From Fidelibacterota bacterium UBA6531 (GTDB taxonomy: Bacteria > Fidelibacterota > Marinisomatia > Marinisomatales > TCS55), in the NCBI GenBank assembly GCA_002436185.1, contig DJKX01000051.1:1-64000 (forward strand): a stretch of 64,000 bases of DNA, read 5' to 3'. Below, one piece after another: positions 14,722 through 23,628 of the stretch. The first letter of the stretch is position 1. Every line of letters starts with the position of its first letter. The notes under the pieces were generated by a model that was not told where the DNA came from, made no database searches, and was given only the letters and a program-made list of their open reading frames with translations. Made by a program: the position numbers and the translations under genes.

Positions 14722-17700
14722 TTATAATTCTTTTACGTATTCGGAAATTGATTCATCTTCTTTAAAGCCAAATCGCTGAAAAAATTCGGTTTCCATTAAT
14801 CCAACAGTTAGGTAAGTCACACCGGATTTTTTAACTCGATGAATCATTTCGTTCATTAACAAATCTCCCAAGCCATTTTTTGCAAATTTTTTATGAATTG
14901 CAATCTTTTCTAGATGCGCTGTATTCTTATCTATCATTTTCCAAAATACACCACCAACCAGTGCTTTATTTGCTGAAAAGACTATCAGAAAATCATGGTC
15001 TTCACCAAATTGAACCGTTAAATCATAAGAGAGAAGTAGGTCGAAAAAATTTGCAATCTCCTTGGGCTTGAATGGCGGCCTTATTGTAAAAATTCTGCCA
15101 TCATTATTTTTCACATTAACTGCGAGATCTAACTTTTTTTGATCGGTGGCCCTGGTGATCAATTCAGCATAATTTGCTGAATCCACATGCTCATAAATTA
15201 ATCGCGTGAGGAAATAAATATCTTCTTTTGAACAATTTGGTTCTTTTGCTAATGCATGAATATTAATATCTAATTCAGATGATTTAATCTCGTGATGATG
15301 TAGTTGTGATGAAAGTTCAAATAATCTCTTTGCCACAAAAGAATCATGGTCTGCAAAACACGTGAGTAAAAAAAAGCGAAGTCGAATTTCGGGATGAGAG
15401 GTATAAAAGGTATTCAACCTATAATCATTATACATCTCTTGAAGAATATTACATTGCAATTCAATTGTAGCTTCAGGATTCAAATCCATCCACCTTTGAA
15501 ATCGTAGAGCAGCAAAAATAACAGATTTTGGAATATAGCCGTACGCTTCTACTTCAGAAATGTATTCATTTACGTGTGCTAGATTTAATCCATAAATGTC
15601 TTTAGATCCAACTTCATTCGCTATTTGATTCAAAATCACTAATCCCTTTTCTTTACCCACAGCCTGCAAAATACATGTTAATACAATTTCCCAATTGAGA
15701 ATATGATTTAATCCCTTAAATCTTTTTTCAGTTTCAATGATTAATGCACTGTATAGTTTAGTAATGAAATCCAAATTAGACTTGACAGGTTTTTGATAAA
15801 AAGAGTGAATGATTCGAACATTTGTTGCATAATCAAATTCTGATACAACTACATTTTTTATTGATGGATCAATTAAAGTGAATTGAAAATGAGTCATTGC
15901 CCAATGGTTGATATAACCTTGTAAGCCACTCCATCCAAAATGTAGCCAACGCATGTCCCAACGGTCACGGAGTTTTGGATTGTTCAATTCCTTTTCATGA
16001 TGAAGTAAATAAGCTGCAACATTCGCTTTGGTGTCGTATTCAGAAATAATAATACCTGAATTTGGAAAGGAACAGAGAAAATTATTTGTAACCTTCATTG
16101 ATGTTAATCCGGTACTTTTTACAATTTGCCAATCACCCATATTTTCTATTTCAATTTTTGAGGATTCTGGAAAATGATTTAAAATAAAATTGTATGAATT
16201 GCCATCCTTCAGTGTTGTAAGTATTCGATAATGCTGGATCGGTATATTGGTGATCATTGGAGTAATCCAGATTCCTTTTTTAGGTATATTTTCTAGATGG
16301 GGTAGTTTATATCCTGTGATGAGAAATATAGCTTCTTTGACGATGGGATGAGATTGGAATAATTTCAATAAAAATTCCTTTTCCTCATTTGGTATAACAT
16401 TATCAAATTCAAGTATATCGAACCAGGAATATTCAGAGTCTGTTTCAGGATCGACACTTTGGACATCGACTTCTCCAATCATTTCTATAAAATGTTTTGT
16501 TAAAGTTGTTATGCAATTAGCAGCTGTTTGCCCTAATGCTTCAATTGATGAAAGTAATTTCCAGGAGGTAAGTTCATGTCTAATATGTGTGTATTGTGCA
16601 GGATGAATATGGGCTAATTTTAGTACTTGGCTCATGAGCATGCGAACATATGCCTGCTGCGAACTGGACAAATTTGTTTGGATCCTATGTGAGATCAATT
16701 CTTTTATAAGTGCTTTTACATGTTGAACGTCCAATTGAGTTATGTCAAAATTGAAAGAGCGTAGTTTTTTCTCCTTTTGATGTCGTTTGAAAAGATTTTT
16801 TAATGGAAAAATAAATTGGTCTTTATATAAATGTGGAATTAAAGTATTGAAAATCAATCTGCTGAATTTCAGTTTTGAATCTTCCAACATACTTTTAAGT
16901 ACTTTAATACCTATTTTTTTCAATTCGAGTTCTTTTTGAGTAAAGATATGTTTAAAATAATCCAATCCATTCTGCTGATTTTGAATGAGCAGCATAGTAC
17001 CCATATGAAGATCTTCTATTGTAGCTGATTCATCAAAATCAGTTTGGATTACTTGGGATTGTAAAGGTTGAGAGGATTTGCGTGATAGTAACTGCACATC
17101 ATCCGAATTTTTATATGGAAATAATTTAAATAAGACATTTCCAAAAAAGATTGCAAGTTCGTTATTACCCAACCATAAAATAGGATCAATCAGAATTTTT
17201 CCTAGATCTAAATTATTGGAGGATACTTGATATTCAAATTCTCCCAACATTAACGTTTCATTCTGCCATTGGCATTTGCATTTAAGTCCGAGAGTTTCAT
17301 TCTTTAAATATCTACCGCTCCAGGAAATATCTTGTGAAACAAAATTCATTGTTTTCAACAACCAATTTGGAAAAGAAATAACTTTACCTTTGTACTCAAT
17401 ATTTGTTTGGTCTGGTGCATACATAGGTTTAATGATATCAACCCAATTCTCCAAAATATTTTTACGTTTGAAAGTACCTTTTTGAGTGAGTTCATCTTTA
17501 TCAGCACTGAAATCCCTGGGGATGACACCAAAATTAACGATTCGTTCAAATGGAGAAAGAAAACCATTCACAGATTGAATCAATGCACTAATGACTGACC
17601 TAATTTTAGCAGGGTCTCTTGTCGGAATATGTTTTTTCAAATATTCTTCATCGAGAAAAATTAAAACTGTATTGAAATTCATTTGATCGCCAACTAGAAA

Positions 17701-19257
17701 TGCTGATTTAATAGCATCAAATTCTGATAACATATTCTCTATCTTTTGTGGTGTAAGAGTTTGCCCGGCAGCATTTTTATAAATTTCTTTTTTACGGTCT
17801 TTAATAAAATAATGTCCATCTTTTTCCATAAAAATATCCCCGGTATGAAACCATCCGTCAACTGTACTTGAAATAAGGGGTTTATTATAATAGTATGAAG
17901 ACAAATACGGGCCTTTTAATAATAATTCACCATCATCAGAAATCCGTAAATCTATTCCCGGAAGTTTCTGACCTACAGAATCAACAGTATATTTATTCGG
18001 GTAAGTCATGGTAATCCCGCCCGTTGCTTCTGTCATCCCATATCCGCTCAATAATTGTACTTTATTATTTTGAAAGAACTGGAAAATATCAGGGTCCAGG
18101 TATCCGGCTGCAGATAACCCCCATTTTAAATTTCCGCCGGTAATCTTTTTAATCGCTTTGCGCACAATCCGATTTTCATCTAAATGGTCAGCAGCTAAAG
18201 ATTGAATAGAATCATACAGTTGTGTCCAGCGTTTGGGTACACTTATGAAAATGGATGGTTTAATTTCTAAAAAGTTTTTTCTTAGAGCACCAAAAGATGA
18301 ATTTTCTGCGAATGTATAGGATCCCCCCCAAAATATACTGCCCTGCAATTCAAGAAATCGACCAAATGTGTGATAAAGAGGAAGATAGGATAAAAATGTG
18401 TCCTGTGGACCCAACTTCGTTAGTGCCAGGGCACGAGCAAATCGTTTTGTAATCATATTTTTTTGAGTGAACGTAATACCCTTTGGTTCTCCGGTCGTTC
18501 CGGATGTATACATAATAGTTGCGATATCTTCCATGTTAGTGCGTCCAATGCGTTTTAAAACATCTAAAGGATTAGATTGCTTTCCTTTTGCAACAAAAGC
18601 ATGCCAATCTTTTTCGATTAAATTGACAATAGTTATCTTGTTGCGATTGTAAATAAGTACGTCTTTTAATTCAGCATGAAGTTCTTCATCAATAAACAAG
18701 TGTGTTATACCACTGTGTTTTATAATAAAATCGATATCTTTTTTATTCGCATTCGCCGGAATGGGTATAACAGGAAAATGAAAAGATAAACAGGTTAAAT
18801 CTATAATGGCACCACGCAGGCAGTTTGGCGTTAAAATTCCAACACGCATATCTCCTTGAATTGAATTTTCAAAGTGATTCAAAGCTCCAGCTGTTTTTAT
18901 CAATTTCTCCCAAATATCTTCATAGGTATGATTGACCACTTTGCCATTATGAAATTCATGAAATAGTACTTTGTGCTTGTACATGTTTGCACGGTTATAA
19001 AAAAGATGCCCAAATGAGTATTTAGATTTAACAATCAGTTTGATTAATAATTCTAACCAATCCTCCACAAGATTATTTTCAGCAATGGTAGAATTGACAC
19101 TTGGAAGGTGACCTAGATTCAGAAATGTATGGATTGTCCTTCTTTCAGTGTCTTTTTCAAAAAGATCATTAGCTAATTGAAATAGATCGTTAATATCAGG
19201 TGCATTTTTTTCAGCAATATTTACAAATTCCTGAACAGATTTTGACTGAATATCCAT
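14722..19257 (-). CDS. Fusion: AMP-forming acyl-CoA synthetase + long unrecognised region + GNAT acetyltransferase
   Basis: This 1511-residue protein has three parts. Residues about 85-600 form an ANL acyl-CoA synthetase, with YTSGTTGEPKG (250-260), SGYGMTEATGG (404-414), HTGD (471-474) and DRKKEIYK (487-494). The middle ~750 residues I do not recognise; they contain a charged helical stretch and a beta-rich part with WDMRWLHFGWSG. The last ~140 residues are a GNAT domain (LEKIAIHKKFAKNGLGD, FFQRFGFK). One logical reading is coupled acyl-CoA formation and acyl transfer to an amine or lysine; this is inference. The start at 19257 is chosen because an in-frame ATG at 19320 lies inside the terminator of the preceding gene. 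It is probably soluble and cytoplasmic, with no signal peptide. Confidence 0.8.
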   Translation of the reverse strand: MDIQSKSVQEFVNIAEKNAPDINDLFQLANDLFEKDTERRTIHTFLNLGHLPSVNSTIAENNLVEDWLELLIKLIVKSKYSFGHLFYNRANMYKHKVLFHEFHNGKVVNHTYEDIWEKLIKTAGALNHFENSIQGDMRVGILTPNCLRGAIIDLTCLSFHFPVIPIPANANKKDIDFIIKHSGITHLFIDEELHAELKDVLIYNRNKITIVNLIEKDWHAFVAKGKQSNPLDVLKRIGRTNMEDIATIMYTSGTTGEPKGITFTQKNMITKRFARALALTKLGPQDTFLSYLPLYHTFGRFLELQGSIFWGGSYTFAENSSFGALRKNFLEIKPSIFISVPKRWTQLYDSIQSLAADHLDENRIVRKAIKKITGGNLKWGLSAAGYLDPDIFQFFQNNKVQLLSGYGMTEATGGITMTYPNKYTVDSVGQKLPGIDLRISDDGELLLKGPYLSSYYYNKPLISSTVDGWFHTGDIFMEKDGHYFIKDRKKEIYKNAAGQTLTPQKIENMLSEFDAIKSAFLVGDQMNFNTVLIFLDEEYLKKHIPTRDPAKIRSVISALIQSVNGFLSPFERIVNFGVIPRDFSADKDELTQKGTFKRKNILENWVDIIKPMYAPDQTNIEYKGKVISFPNWLLKTMNFVSQDISWSGRYLKNETLGLKCKCQWQNETLMLGEFEYQVSSNNLDLGKILIDPILWLGNNELAIFFGNVLFKLFPYKNSDDVQLLSRKSSQPLQSQVIQTDFDESATIEDLHMGTMLLIQNQQNGLDYFKHIFTQKELELKKIGIKVLKSMLEDSKLKFSRLIFNTLIPHLYKDQFIFPLKNLFKRHQKEKKLRSFNFDITQLDVQHVKALIKELISHRIQTNLSSSQQAYVRMLMSQVLKLAHIHPAQYTHIRHELTSWKLLSSIEALGQTAANCITTLTKHFIEMIGEVDVQSVDPETDSEYSWFDILEFDNVIPNEEKEFLLKLFQSHPIVKEAIFLITGYKLPHLENIPKKGIWITPMITNIPIQHYRILTTLKDGNSYNFILNHFPESSKIEIENMGDWQIVKSTGLTSMKVTNNFLCSFPNSGIIISEYDTKANVAAYLLHHEKELNNPKLRDRWDMRWLHFGWSGLQGYINHWAMTHFQFTLIDPSIKNVVVSEFDYATNVRIIHSFYQKPVKSNLDFITKLYSALIIETEKRFKGLNHILNWEIVLTCILQAVGKEKGLVILNQIANEVGSKDIYGLNLAHVNEYISEVEAYGYIPKSVIFAALRFQRWMDLNPEATIELQCNILQEMYNDYRLNTFYTSHPEIRLRFFLLTCFADHDSFVAKRLFELSSQLHHHEIKSSELDINIHALAKEPNCSKEDIYFLTRLIYEHVDSANYAELITRATDQKKLDLAVNVKNNDGRIFTIRPPFKPKEIANFFDLLLSYDLTVQFGEDHDFLIVFSANKALVGGVFWKMIDKNTAHLEKIAIHKKFAKNGLGDLLMNEMIHRVKKSGVTYLTVGLMETEFFQRFGFKEDESISEYVKEL

Positions 19258-19300
19258 ATCCAAAATTACGGTGTTTATTTTGATGGAGTTGAATTGAATT

Positions 19301-19333
19301 ATAATAAAAAAGGCCATCAACAGATGGCCTTTT
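19301..19333 (-). terminator. Strong rho-independent terminator of the PorV-like operon
   Basis: On the minus strand an 11-bp stem (19323-19333 with 19308-19318) with a 4-nt loop is followed by a U-rich run, 22 nt after the stop of the PorV-like gene. It insulates the acyl-CoA synthetase fusion from the operon upstream. Confidence 0.85.
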
Positions 19334-19354
19334 AATTATAAATAAGTTATTTAA

Positions 19355-20452
19355 CTAAAAATTAATTGTAAATGTCAACCTATTGACAGGACCTAATAAA
19401 CCTAAATCTGAAAAAGAATAATCAATGCGCAATTTTACAGGGACAAAAGATATTTTATCTGTATCTATGCCAAATCCATAGGACATATTTTGAGCGTAGC
19501 CGAAACCATCTTCACTATCAATTGCATCTTGGTACTTCTGATCTGCAGTTTCATCACTTAAGTCATCGGAGAATTGCATGAATTTAAATTGCAGGCCAGA
19601 ACGGAGATAGAAGACATCCATTACCTTCGCTTCAAATCCGAGGATATAATAAGGATTATAGTCTCGTGGATCAAAATATTCCCAGTTAACAGTCACTTCT
19701 GCAAAATCCTGCTTGATAATTCCTTCTTTGCCGATCGGTGTTATGGACATTCCAAAACGGAATGCCATGGGAAGAGACCAATCATCCGTATTCAAATGAG
19801 CCACGACGTCCGGATTGGCATCCAGATCCTCGTAAGCATCTACGTCGACCTTATTATCAGTGCCGTATAATCTCATTTTTGTACCAAAGTTGGACACGGA
19901 CATGCCGATCCGAAGACCATAGAAATTTGTCAGATATTGTGATCCGGCATCCACAGCAAAGGCCGAAGCAGAAGAAAATGAGATTGTTTCTCTAATGAGT
20001 TTTGCCTGGACACCAACCACAAAACGGTCACTGACATTGATACCATATCCTAAACCAACAGCAAAATCACTAGCGTTGAATGTTCCCTCATCTCCATATG
20101 GTGATAATTCAGTCGTTTTTATCATGTCGCCCATATCAAAATAGATGAGGCTCATTCCAAACGTTCCTCTGCGACCTGCAGGTATAGCAAGACCAAGGTA
20201 ATTGTATTGCATATCTGCGACCCAGTCAAAATAATTGAAAACCACTTGCGGTTGCTTAATATGAGCTAAACCAGCAGGATTCCAATACAATGCAGTGGCG
20301 TCAGAAACTTGTGCAGTGAATGCACCACCCATTCCTTCGGCACGGCTGCCAACTCCGATCTTTAAAAAGTTCGCAGCTGATGTGCCGACGTTATCAAACT
20401 GTGCACTGGCCATCCCGACCAGCAGGGCGGATATAAGTATAAGTTTCTTCAT
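19355..20452 (-). CDS. PorV/PorQ family outer-membrane protein
   Basis: This 365-residue beta-barrel has a signal peptide (1-17). The N-terminus has the PorV/UPF0164 hallmark: AANFLKIGVGSRAEGMGGAF, then SDATALYWNPAGLA. It ends in a barrel strand with terminal Phe (RLTFTINF). PorV proteins shuttle T9SS cargo to the attachment machinery, while relatives may be cargo-specific partners. It is the last gene of a three-gene operon and overlaps the T9SS-sorted protein by four bases, so a dedicated secretion or anchoring role for that protein is likely. Confidence 0.87.
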   Translation of the reverse strand: MKKLILISALLVGMASAQFDNVGTSAANFLKIGVGSRAEGMGGAFTAQVSDATALYWNPAGLAHIKQPQVVFNYFDWVADMQYNYLGLAIPAGRRGTFGMSLIYFDMGDMIKTTELSPYGDEGTFNASDFAVGLGYGINVSDRFVVGVQAKLIRETISFSSASAFAVDAGSQYLTNFYGLRIGMSVSNFGTKMRLYGTDNKVDVDAYEDLDANPDVVAHLNTDDWSLPMAFRFGMSITPIGKEGIIKQDFAEVTVNWEYFDPRDYNPYYILGFEAKVMDVFYLRSGLQFKFMQFSDDLSDETADQKYQDAIDSEDGFGYAQNMSYGFGIDTDKISFVPVKLRIDYSFSDLGLLGPVNRLTFTINF

Positions 20453-23400
20453 TTTATCACCGCAAATTTGCTTACGAATTCATTTTCATCTGAAATAACA
20501 TGGAAGATATAAACCCCGAATGCAATCTCCTGGATATTGTAGGTCTGCAGATTCCATGCTTCAATGTTGGGGCCGCGCCAGCCATCACTGCTTTCATCAT
20601 GCTTTAAAATCTGAACCATTTCACCAGCAGTATTATAGATTCGAATCACACATTTTTCAGGTAGGTTATGAAACTGTAATTCCCGCTCAAAAGAAACTGA
20701 TTCATACGCTGAAGTTGCTTTGTACGGATTAGGAACAACAAGGATATTTTCCAGGTCGCCACTCTCCAGAACATAATCATCAGCCACAGTTGTAATCGTA
20801 TAGACGTCTGCGCCAGGCAGCAGTGGATTCAGAAAGGATACTGTAAAAATATTTCCGCTTTCAAAAAGTGTACTGTTTTTATTGAAAGACATCATCCAGC
20901 CAAATAATCCAGCATCTGCCGCATAATCAAATGATTGCAAATGCGTTATCTCTGCATTATAATTTTCATAGACGGGCATGATGAATACATTTTTCGTGAA
21001 TTCATAAACACCAGGCTGTTCATCCACTGCTGCTATGATGGGCTTACTTCCTGCAGCTTGGTAGATTAAACAGCTAAGCTGTTTATCTTCTTCAGTTGAC
21101 CATAGAGAGAAAGGAATGCCAATCGTATCAACTGTAGAGAGTGTTGAGTTAAAATAACAAGCTATAGAACTTTCGCCAAAACGAAATTCCAGATCTCGTT
21201 GTAATTCAGTCACAGCAGGCTTGCTTTCCGGCTGGTTTACAGGAAGATTTTCTAAAAATCCGGCAAATGTACCATCATTTGATCCTGGATTAAGCCCGGC
21301 AAAAACAATTGATGTGCTTGTATCAGCATCTGTAGTTGTTTCTGCAGACGTAAAAGTATTAATTGACCAACTAGCATCAGAGAACAGCGGAATGAAACCA
21401 TCAATTACATGAGTAAGAATACCAAGTGAAATATCAGATGTGTCCATTTCTACAACTGTTTCCATTCTATCTTGATCATAAACCGTCCAATAGTTTGCTG
21501 CTATGGTATCCATAACCGTATAACTGCTATCACCAGTGACCTCTGTAGTATCATACAGGACTGTATCACCAAATGTTACAGTATATGTATGTCCTTTGCT
21601 TGTAAAGTCATCTGGAATGACTTCAAGGCCGAGAAATTCCAGGGAAGATGGAACAGCTGTCACGGCATCTAAAATTGCATCAGATTCACCAGTATGGGTT
21701 ACGCTAAAAGTACCTGCGGTGTATCCTGCTGCTTCCTTTTGAGGGATAGCAGCAACAGTATTATCTACATCACTGGCGTAGGCATTTTTCGATCTGGAAT
21801 TTTCTAAAGGGTCTACAACAGATCCGGCCCAGTCATCCGGGCCATCATACGCGGAAACTGCATACCAATATTCATATCCGTTCACAACATTATTATCAAC
21901 GTAAGAGTATTGTAATCCTCCGTCCACACCAAGATTATAGTAAATCAGTGGATCCGACATAGCAAAAGCACCCGTAATGCCGTCAGATATATCGTAGATA
22001 GCCTGTGGTTGATACACATCTGTTGGGTCGCCATTCAAATCGGTGACGACATTGCCCCAGCTAAGACCACGGTCATGACTGCGATACACACGATAGCCTT
22101 GAAAAGCGTTATTTAAAGTAACTGGATCAACAGATGCTTCACTGCGGTCATCCCAAAATAATGTAACCTGGCTATCATCTTCTATAACTTGAACAAGAGG
22201 TTGATCAGGCGGTTTTGGAGTGGAGCAATCATTATTATATAAGGATTGGAATAATTTCGCATTTCTAATGAGGTCAGATTCATTTATACCAACAAAATCA
22301 GCAAAGGTAAAAATAACTTTTTCTCCAGGAGCCACGTCAAAGGGCCCAGCGTTAATAACCCAAGTGATATCTGGACCGTATGAATATGGTTTTTGATAGA
22401 TATCATAGTCATTGGGAGTAATATTTTGAGGTGTTTGTATTCCATGCTGCATTTGTTCTGTATAAGCCTGGGCATCACTTTGTGAATCCATACTATATTC
22501 GTAAGTATAAAAATTTGATACATCGTAAGATGAATCGGTTCCATCACTATTGAATTTTGTACACTCAAGGAATTTTAAACCAACCCAGCCAATGCCAGAA
22601 GATTTAAAACCCGTTGAAGCATCATCTCTATCATAGACTAAAGCAAAATTTGACAATAAGTGAGCATCTGTTGTATCTACAAGTTTATCGGCAATATGAG
22701 GGTCATCTTTTTGGATAAATAGTGCCATATCATCTGTCCATTCCGCACTGCCCTGTTCTGGAGCATCCGGATCACCGGCAATACCAACATAACAATCCTT
22801 GATGGTATCTTTGCCTACATTGGTCATTTGCTGAATGAAGATTAAACCATCATTGCCAAAAGAAAGCGAGTAATTCAGTACCCAGACATCAAAACGTACG
22901 TTAAGAGGGCCAACACCATTATTACTGGCAAAAGTATTTCCTTCAGTGGGATCATTATCTGTTACAACAAAATAAGCTTCCCGCTCGGCTTGAACACCAA
23001 TACCACAAGGTGCATCGGGAAAGCCACTTGGGCCAAGTTCCGGCTCAACGCCAGGGAAGTATAGTGTATCCTTAATTCCTTCGATGTCATGGATAACAGA
23101 CATGAACGTGCCGGTTGGGTCATCTTCGATAGGCCAAGAATCCGGCCAGGATTCAGGCATATCACTAAATGCTATTCCCAAATTGGCTTCTGAATCCACA
23201 GTTCCGGCATCATAACCCGGCAATGGTTCAAATTCTTCTTCATGATCCCGCACTGACCCACGAACACCAACTGCTACAGAGGGCTCACCATTGATGAGTC
23301 CTCCTACCATAGGTGATGCTGTCCAGTAATAGGTACAGCAGCCGTCTTTGAGCATGCTGCCGGCAGGAAATTCATGACACAAACCCCAGCGGTCATAACC

Positions 23401-23625
23401 ATAGATAGCCGCGTTAGAAAGCCGTAAGACCATATTACCTTTATCCAGTACACTGCGCTTGCGATCATCATATGACGAGAGTTTATCTAACCTATCAGGT
23501 AGGAGTTTCTTACCAAATTGCGGAGCAATAATACGGTTATAATAATCGAATTTCGAAAGTCCCGTTGGATTATTACCCAGTAAGAAACAAATGCTAAACA
23601 GACCTAATATTAATTTTATATTCAT
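20449..23625 (-). CDS. Large secreted protein with T9SS C-terminal sorting domain
   Basis: This 1058-residue protein begins with a signal peptide (about 1-17). A fibronectin-III-like segment lies near residues 470-600 (VQVIEDDSQVTLFWDD, GYRVYRSHDRG, YWYAVSAYDG). The C-terminal ~90 residues start with ILVVPNPYK and continue with CVIRIYNTAGEMV, FGVYIFHV and KFAVIK, the T9SS/FlgD-like sorting module of FCB bacteria. The N-terminal half is not a family I can name, and no catalytic motif was found. It lies between a TonB receptor (3-nt gap) and a PorV-like gene (ATGA overlap), so the three probably form one surface system. Many acidic residues suggest calcium-rich or marine surroundings. Confidence 0.82.
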   Translation of the reverse strand: MNIKLILGLFSICFLLGNNPTGLSKFDYYNRIIAPQFGKKLLPDRLDKLSSYDDRKRSVLDKGNMVLRLSNAAIYGYDRWGLCHEFPAGSMLKDGCCTYYWTASPMVGGLINGEPSVAVGVRGSVRDHEEEFEPLPGYDAGTVDSEANLGIAFSDMPESWPDSWPIEDDPTGTFMSVIHDIEGIKDTLYFPGVEPELGPSGFPDAPCGIGVQAEREAYFVVTDNDPTEGNTFASNNGVGPLNVRFDVWVLNYSLSFGNDGLIFIQQMTNVGKDTIKDCYVGIAGDPDAPEQGSAEWTDDMALFIQKDDPHIADKLVDTTDAHLLSNFALVYDRDDASTGFKSSGIGWVGLKFLECTKFNSDGTDSSYDVSNFYTYEYSMDSQSDAQAYTEQMQHGIQTPQNITPNDYDIYQKPYSYGPDITWVINAGPFDVAPGEKVIFTFADFVGINESDLIRNAKLFQSLYNNDCSTPKPPDQPLVQVIEDDSQVTLFWDDRSEASVDPVTLNNAFQGYRVYRSHDRGLSWGNVVTDLNGDPTDVYQPQAIYDISDGITGAFAMSDPLIYYNLGVDGGLQYSYVDNNVVNGYEYWYAVSAYDGPDDWAGSVVDPLENSRSKNAYASDVDNTVAAIPQKEAAGYTAGTFSVTHTGESDAILDAVTAVPSSLEFLGLEVIPDDFTSKGHTYTVTFGDTVLYDTTEVTGDSSYTVMDTIAANYWTVYDQDRMETVVEMDTSDISLGILTHVIDGFIPLFSDASWSINTFTSAETTTDADTSTSIVFAGLNPGSNDGTFAGFLENLPVNQPESKPAVTELQRDLEFRFGESSIACYFNSTLSTVDTIGIPFSLWSTEEDKQLSCLIYQAAGSKPIIAAVDEQPGVYEFTKNVFIMPVYENYNAEITHLQSFDYAADAGLFGWMMSFNKNSTLFESGNIFTVSFLNPLLPGADVYTITTVADDYVLESGDLENILVVPNPYKATSAYESVSFERELQFHNLPEKCVIRIYNTAGEMVQILKHDESSDGWRGPNIEAWNLQTYNIQEIAFGVYIFHVISDENEFVSKFAVIK

Positions 23626-23628
23626 CTT

